From the NCBI GenBank assembly GCA_964550025.1, contig CAZJYI010000126.1:1-34359 (forward strand): a stretch of DNA of 34,359 nucleotides. Reading direction: 5' to 3'. A program made the position numbers and the translations under genes. Below the pieces are notes generated by a model, which saw only the letters and a program-made list of their open reading frames with translations, was not told where the DNA came from and searched no databases. Shown piece after piece: positions 31,378-34,359 of this stretch. The stretch comes from CAZJYI01 sp964550025. Its GTDB lineage: Bacteria; Verrucomicrobiota; Kiritimatiellia; UBA8416; CAYOBW01. Numbering within the stretch: the stretch's first letter is position 1; each line of letters opens with the position of its first letter.

Positions 31378-31460
31378 GCCCTTCGTCTTTGCCATAGTCT
31401 TTGCCCTAATCCGCGCAGGGGGAAGACAAGGCCAAAGACGAAGGCAAAGACAAAGAGGGC
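31378..31460. repeat. Long imperfect palindrome built of TCTTTGCC units
   Basis: The left arm 31378-31407 contains GTCTTTGCC twice. The right arm 31429-31460 carries the complementary units CAAAGAC, again twice. After a 2-nt bulge 21 of about 25 positions pair, with a loop of about 21 nt. The purine/pyrimidine asymmetry sets it apart from the CCGG-rich palindromes. Function unknown; it may be a decayed repeat or a long RNA hairpin. Confidence 0.5.
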
Positions 31461-31602
31461 GATCTCCGCGGTTCATCCCTACTTGTGGGCAACGGAAAGG
31501 GGTCGTCGGGAACGGCGTCGGGACTGGCGCGAACGGGTACGTGGTGATACCTTCCTTCCTGGCGTAGTCAGACCAATGAAGACAAAGGGTGAGGAGAGAC
31601 CC

Positions 31603-33105
31603 ATGACGCAGACGACCGGAAATTGGATCTGCACGGTATGCGGATACGTTCACGAAGGAGACGCACCGCCGGACATCTGTCCGGTATGCGGTGCGACGGC
31701 GGATCTCTTCGAACCGCACGAGGCACCACAGATCCCCGCCGCGCAGGCGCCTGCGAACAGGTGGCGCTGCATGAACTGCGAGTACATTCACGACGGACCC
31801 GCACCACCGGAGTTCTGTCCGGTGTGCGGGGCGCCGGCCGAACGGTTCGAGGCCTGCGCGGACACCGCCGCCATCGTGTCAGCGGGTGCGGCGCCCGGGC
31901 ACGTCGTCATTGCCGGCGCGGGCATTGCCGGCATCTCGGCCGCCGAAGCGATTCGCAAGGCGTCGCCGGAGATGGAGATCACAGTGCTGTCAAAGGAGGC
32001 GCATCTGCCGTACTACCGTCTGAACCTCACGCGCTACCTTGCCGGCGAGGTCGAGGGCGGCAGACTCGCTCTGCACCCGGAAGAATGGTACGAGACAAAC
32101 CGCATCTCCCTCCTGCGCGGGGTCGAGCTGTGCGGCGTAGACCCGGATGGCAGGCGCCTTCGCCTGCGCAACAGCGACGACATGCCATACGACCGCCTGG
32201 TGCTGGCCATCGGAGCCCACCCCTTTATGCCGCCCTTTCCGGGCGCCAATCGTGAGAACGTGACGCCGCTACGCACAAAAGACGACGCGGACCTGATCCT
32301 CGACCAGTGCCCGGCCGGCGCGCGCTGCGTGGTGATAGGCGGAGGACTCCTGGGACTGGAAGCGGCAGGGGCTCTTGCCGGACGGGGCGTGGACGTCGCC
32401 CTGCTCGAAGGTCACGGCTGGCTACTCCCGCGCCAACTCAACGAACGGGCTGCCAGGCTCCTCGAAGCACGAGTCCGGGACGTCGGCGTGTCGATTCACC
32501 GCAAAGCGCGCACGAAAGAAATCCTCGGCGACGAACGTGTGCGGGAAGTCCTGCTGGAAAGTGGCGAGACACTCCCTGCCGACGTGGTGGTCGTGGCCAC
32601 GGGCGTTCGTTCCAACAGCTACATTGCGCGCATGGCAGGCTTGGAGGTCAACCGCGGCGTCGTGGTTGACAATCACCTTTGCAGCTCGAACCCCGATATC
32701 CTGGCGGCGGGCGACGTGGCGGAACACCACGGCGTGCACTACGGGACGTGGGGGCCGTCCCAATTCCAGGGAACCATTGCAGGCGGGAATGCGGTGGGCG
32801 GCAGCGCGCAGTTTGCCGGGATTCCGCGCTCCAACATGTTGAAAGTGCTCGGGTACGACCTCTTCAGCATCGGCAGGATCACCGTGGAGGACGCGAGCTA
32901 CCGCACTTGCAACGCCACCGACGAAGCCACCGGCAACCACTGCTTCTTTATGTTCCGGGACAGCCACATGGTCGGCGCCATCCTCCTGGGCGACACGCGG
33001 CTGTCGGCACAGGCCAAACACGCCATCGAAACCCGCACGGACTGCTCCGTGCTTCTCCACGGCAGCCCCGATGCGCGAAGCGTGCTGGACTTCCTCAGCG
33101 GCTGA
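31603..33105 (+). CDS. NAD(P)H:acceptor oxidoreductase with two N-terminal rubredoxin-like domains
   Basis: A 500-residue cytoplasmic flavoprotein predicted to pass electrons between NAD(P)H, FAD and iron. Two rubrerythrin-type rubredoxin modules lead: Cys10/13/26/29 and Cys56/59/72/75, each CxxC-x12-CxxC with GYVHEGDAPP or EYIHDGPAPP between. Then comes a class-I pyridine nucleotide-disulfide oxidoreductase fold: FAD motif GAGIAG (105-110), LPYYRLNLTRYLAGEV (rubredoxin reductase/NirB-like), second dinucleotide fold CVVIGGGLLGLEAA, and the FAD-binding NPDILAAGDVAEH. The fusion suggests built-in electron transfer for peroxide, superoxide or oxygen reduction in an anaerobe or microaerophile; this role is inferred. 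ATG at 31603 follows GAGGAGAG. Its TGA touches the stop of the convergent downstream gene with no base between. Confidence 0.92.
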   Translation: MTQTTGNWICTVCGYVHEGDAPPDICPVCGATADLFEPHEAPQIPAAQAPANRWRCMNCEYIHDGPAPPEFCPVCGAPAERFEACADTAAIVSAGAAPGHVVIAGAGIAGISAAEAIRKASPEMEITVLSKEAHLPYYRLNLTRYLAGEVEGGRLALHPEEWYETNRISLLRGVELCGVDPDGRRLRLRNSDDMPYDRLVLAIGAHPFMPPFPGANRENVTPLRTKDDADLILDQCPAGARCVVIGGGLLGLEAAGALAGRGVDVALLEGHGWLLPRQLNERAARLLEARVRDVGVSIHRKARTKEILGDERVREVLLESGETLPADVVVVATGVRSNSYIARMAGLEVNRGVVVDNHLCSSNPDILAAGDVAEHHGVHYGTWGPSQFQGTIAGGNAVGGSAQFAGIPRSNMLKVLGYDLFSIGRITVEDASYRTCNATDEATGNHCFFMFRDSHMVGAILLGDTRLSAQAKHAIETRTDCSVLLHGSPDARSVLDFLSG

Positions 33106-34122
33106 CTACTTGAACGACATCTCCGGAAACGCTTTCAGCAGCGCGAACAGGGCTCTTCGGAGGGCGCCCTTGGACTCGTACACGGCGGCCATGTACTCCG
33201 CATCGTCGGGAGAGTGGGGCTTCTCGTACGCAAGGCGGTAGCGTGCGGCCGCGGACCTGTAGCGTCTCAATGCAGCCGTCTGCACGTCGGTGAGATTGGC
33301 GGACCTCTCGATGGCGCTCACGTCGATCAGCACGACGCCGTCCTTGCCCGGCTTCGGCAGCCTCTCATGGGCGGGCACGGTCGGCTTGGCGGAGGGTGTC
33401 GCCCGATCGGGGCGAGTGGTCGAACGTGCAGTCGTCCTGGCGGGGACCTCGCCGTTCGGGAATGCCCGCAGCAGGGTCGTCTGTGCCGCGCTCAGCGCCT
33501 GGACCAACGGTTGCTCGTCCGCCTTTCGGCGCCTCAACTCCATCAGCAGGTCGTCTCGCGCGGAACCGGTGGCCTTGTCCATTCTGGCAACCAGGGCCGC
33601 GTTCTTCGCCACGAACGCGTCATACTTGCTCTTGGCTCTCTTGTATGCCGCAAACGCGTCGGCCTGCTCGGCACTCAGGTTCGGGTTGTTCTCGAGCCCC
33701 GACGTGTCGATGCTCTGCAGCCTGGTCCGCGCCGTGGATGACTGCCGTCCCGCCTCGCGTATGGAGGACAGCGTTCGCGTGGATATCTCCTTCACGCGCA
33801 GGCCGGATACGGTACGGGAGCGGCCTTCCTGCCTGATCCTGAAGTTGAACCGGTCGTAGCCGGTGAGAAAGGCGCTTTCCCATTCGCGGCTGCCGACGCG
33901 AAGCAGGTTGATCTCTTTCGGCTTCGGCATTTCGAGGCTGCGGACGACGCTACGGTCCTCTTTGCGCAGGCGGCCGTCGGTGTCGCGGAACAGGAACAGG
34001 CCGTGTTCGAAGCCTTCAAAGGAGCCCTCGAACTTTGCTGTGCCGACGTCCAGGACGTCGGCGCCGGCGAGGGCGGCAAAGCCCGCAAACACCAAGGCGG
34101 GGAGCAGAGTCTCTCTCTTCAT
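33106..34122 (-). CDS. Secreted protein of unknown function with internal repeat
   Basis: A 338-residue protein not recognised as any named family. Residues 1-21 form a signal peptide (MKRETLLPALVFAGFAALAGA). Residues about 22-115 look like a small beta domain (KFEGSFEGFEHGLFLFRDTDGRLRKEDRSVVRSLE), loosely like SHD1-type modules of PVC proteins. Two related helical segments follow, about 138-223 and 266-334; both open with ID.S..E...NL(S/T)..Q, continue with a YK.A/YR.A..Y helix, and end in LL(R/K)AFP. A Pro/Thr/Arg-rich linker (about 224-263) separates them. The ATG at 34122 has only a weak site (AGCGAGAA), but a good promoter lies upstream. It ends flush against the rubredoxin-oxidoreductase gene. 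A cell-envelope or peptidoglycan-side role is possible but unsupported. Confidence 0.75.
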   Translation of the reverse strand: MKRETLLPALVFAGFAALAGADVLDVGTAKFEGSFEGFEHGLFLFRDTDGRLRKEDRSVVRSLEMPKPKEINLLRVGSREWESAFLTGYDRFNFRIRQEGRSRTVSGLRVKEISTRTLSSIREAGRQSSTARTRLQSIDTSGLENNPNLSAEQADAFAAYKRAKSKYDAFVAKNAALVARMDKATGSARDDLLMELRRRKADEQPLVQALSAAQTTLLRAFPNGEVPARTTARSTTRPDRATPSAKPTVPAHERLPKPGKDGVVLIDVSAIERSANLTDVQTAALRRYRSAAARYRLAYEKPHSPDDAEYMAAVYESKGALRRALFALLKAFPEMSFK

Positions 34123-34162
34123 ATCGTATGTTCTCGCTACGTGATTTCGAATGGAAGGGTAA

Positions 34163-34191
34163 TTGATACGCGTTTTTCGCCGTCTATTCAA
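34163..34191 (-). promoter_or_regulatory. Sigma70-like promoter for the 338-residue secreted protein
   Basis: Minus strand: TTGAAT (34191-34186, 4/6), exactly 17 nt, TATCAA (34168-34163, 4/6), within a locally AT-rich stretch. Predicted start about 34156, giving a leader of about 34 nt to the ATG at 34122. Confidence 0.45.
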
Positions 34192-34253
34192 CCCCGGAGA
34201 TTTCCGCGCAGCCACTCTCACATGGTCCTTTCCTTTTGTCTTTTCACGGGCAC

Positions 34254-34273
34254 GGTCGGGGTGTAACCCGACC
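34254..34273. repeat. Perfect 7-bp hairpin near the window end
   Basis: GGTCGGG and CCCGACC flank a GTGTAA loop. It lies upstream of the promoter at 34163 and may end a transcript entering from the right, or be another REP-like palindrome. No T-tract follows on either strand. I see no gene between 34192 and 34359. Confidence 0.4.
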
Positions 34274-34359
34274 CTCCACGAATCGAACACGGGCGTTTCT
34301 GTACGCTGGAGGGACATCTTCCACGCCGTCCTTTCACGATAGGGAGGCCCACGACGGCA

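Larger units (their letters stand above)
31182..31602. other. Divergent intergenic region with promoter and several hairpins
   Basis: This 421-nt spacer separates the metzincin gene (minus) from the rubredoxin-oxidoreductase gene (plus). It holds a minus-strand promoter (31222-31250), an AATCGTAATC element (31199-31210), hairpins at 31280-31327 and a long imperfect palindrome at 31378-31460. GAGGAGAG (31591-31598) is the ribosome-binding site of the ATG at 31603. I find no convincing promoter for the plus-strand gene. A frame that would extend that gene back to 31108 is not supported. Confidence 0.5.

Noticed and set aside
14554..31460. CRISPR array among the repeated intergenic elements
   Set aside because: Repeats are short palindromes at irregular spacing with no unique equal-length spacers and no cas genes.
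31108..31602. N-terminal extension of the rubredoxin-oxidoreductase from 31108
   Set aside because: It would overlap the divergent metzincin gene and its promoter and cross the hairpins; GAGGAGAG directly precedes the ATG at 31603.
31182..31602. Riboswitch or tRNA in the hairpin-rich spacer
   Set aside because: I could not fit any known aptamer core or a cloverleaf; the hairpins are simple and match repeat-type elements.

Overview
This window looks like chromosomal DNA from a GC-rich bacterium of the PVC superphylum, most likely Kiritimatiellota, Verrucomicrobiota or Lentisphaerota. The assignment rests on gene content and is an inference. The content includes many secreted glycan-handling proteins, a Tat-exported Gfo/Idh/MocA oxidoreductase, a DUF1080 protein, PQQ-type beta-propellers, a very large FecR-VIT-vWA-TPR protein, and a protease whose C-terminal module resembles the 'WDS..G..Y.V..S....' tail domains I associate with Kiritimatiellota/Verrucomicrobiota. 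Most genes have clear Shine-Dalgarno sites, which makes Planctomycetota somewhat less likely. I see no rRNA, tRNA, IS element, prophage or CRISPR array.

Layout. 228-3923: secreted subtilase with FN3-like and adhesin-like C-terminal modules. 4071-5618 (minus): a compact small-protein/nucleotidyltransferase pair followed by a Tat-exported aldo/keto reductase. 5797-14553: one 2918-residue envelope protein filling a quarter of the window. 14871-19397: housekeeping or stress-type genes (YdeI-like protein, SNF2 helicase, class I glutamine amidotransferase). 19707-31181: a run of secreted proteins, namely a double PQQ propeller with LamG insert, DUF1080, a GH106-like alpha-L-rhamnosidase, a BNR_4 propeller of the GH145/PL24/PL25 type, a Gfo/Idh/MocA oxidoreductase and a small metzincin protease. 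31603-33105: NAD(P)H oxidoreductase with two N-terminal rubredoxin modules. 33106-34122: secreted protein of unknown function with an internal duplication.

The 19.7-31.2 kb segment reads as a carbohydrate-utilisation neighbourhood. Its GH106 and BNR_4 proteins together suggest a rhamnose-uronate polysaccharide (ulvan, gum-arabic-like or rhamnogalacturonan-like). DUF1080 and Gfo/Idh proteins are often found with such glycoside-processing genes. Strands alternate, so it is not one operon. The only clear translational coupling is metzincin to Gfo/Idh (ATGA overlap).

The most unusual non-coding signal is a dispersed family of short perfect palindromes, mostly 5-bp arms with a 5-nt loop and often CCGGC/GCCGG. 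They sit in the spacers after the subtilase, after the giant gene, around the GH106/BNR genes and upstream of the metzincin. Two copies share about 27 nt of similar sequence and differ in the stem by a compensatory base-pair change. A separate interleaved inverted repeat lies at 15494-15587, and its core recurs in the metzincin leader. The most unusual protein is the FecR-VIT-vWA-TPR giant.
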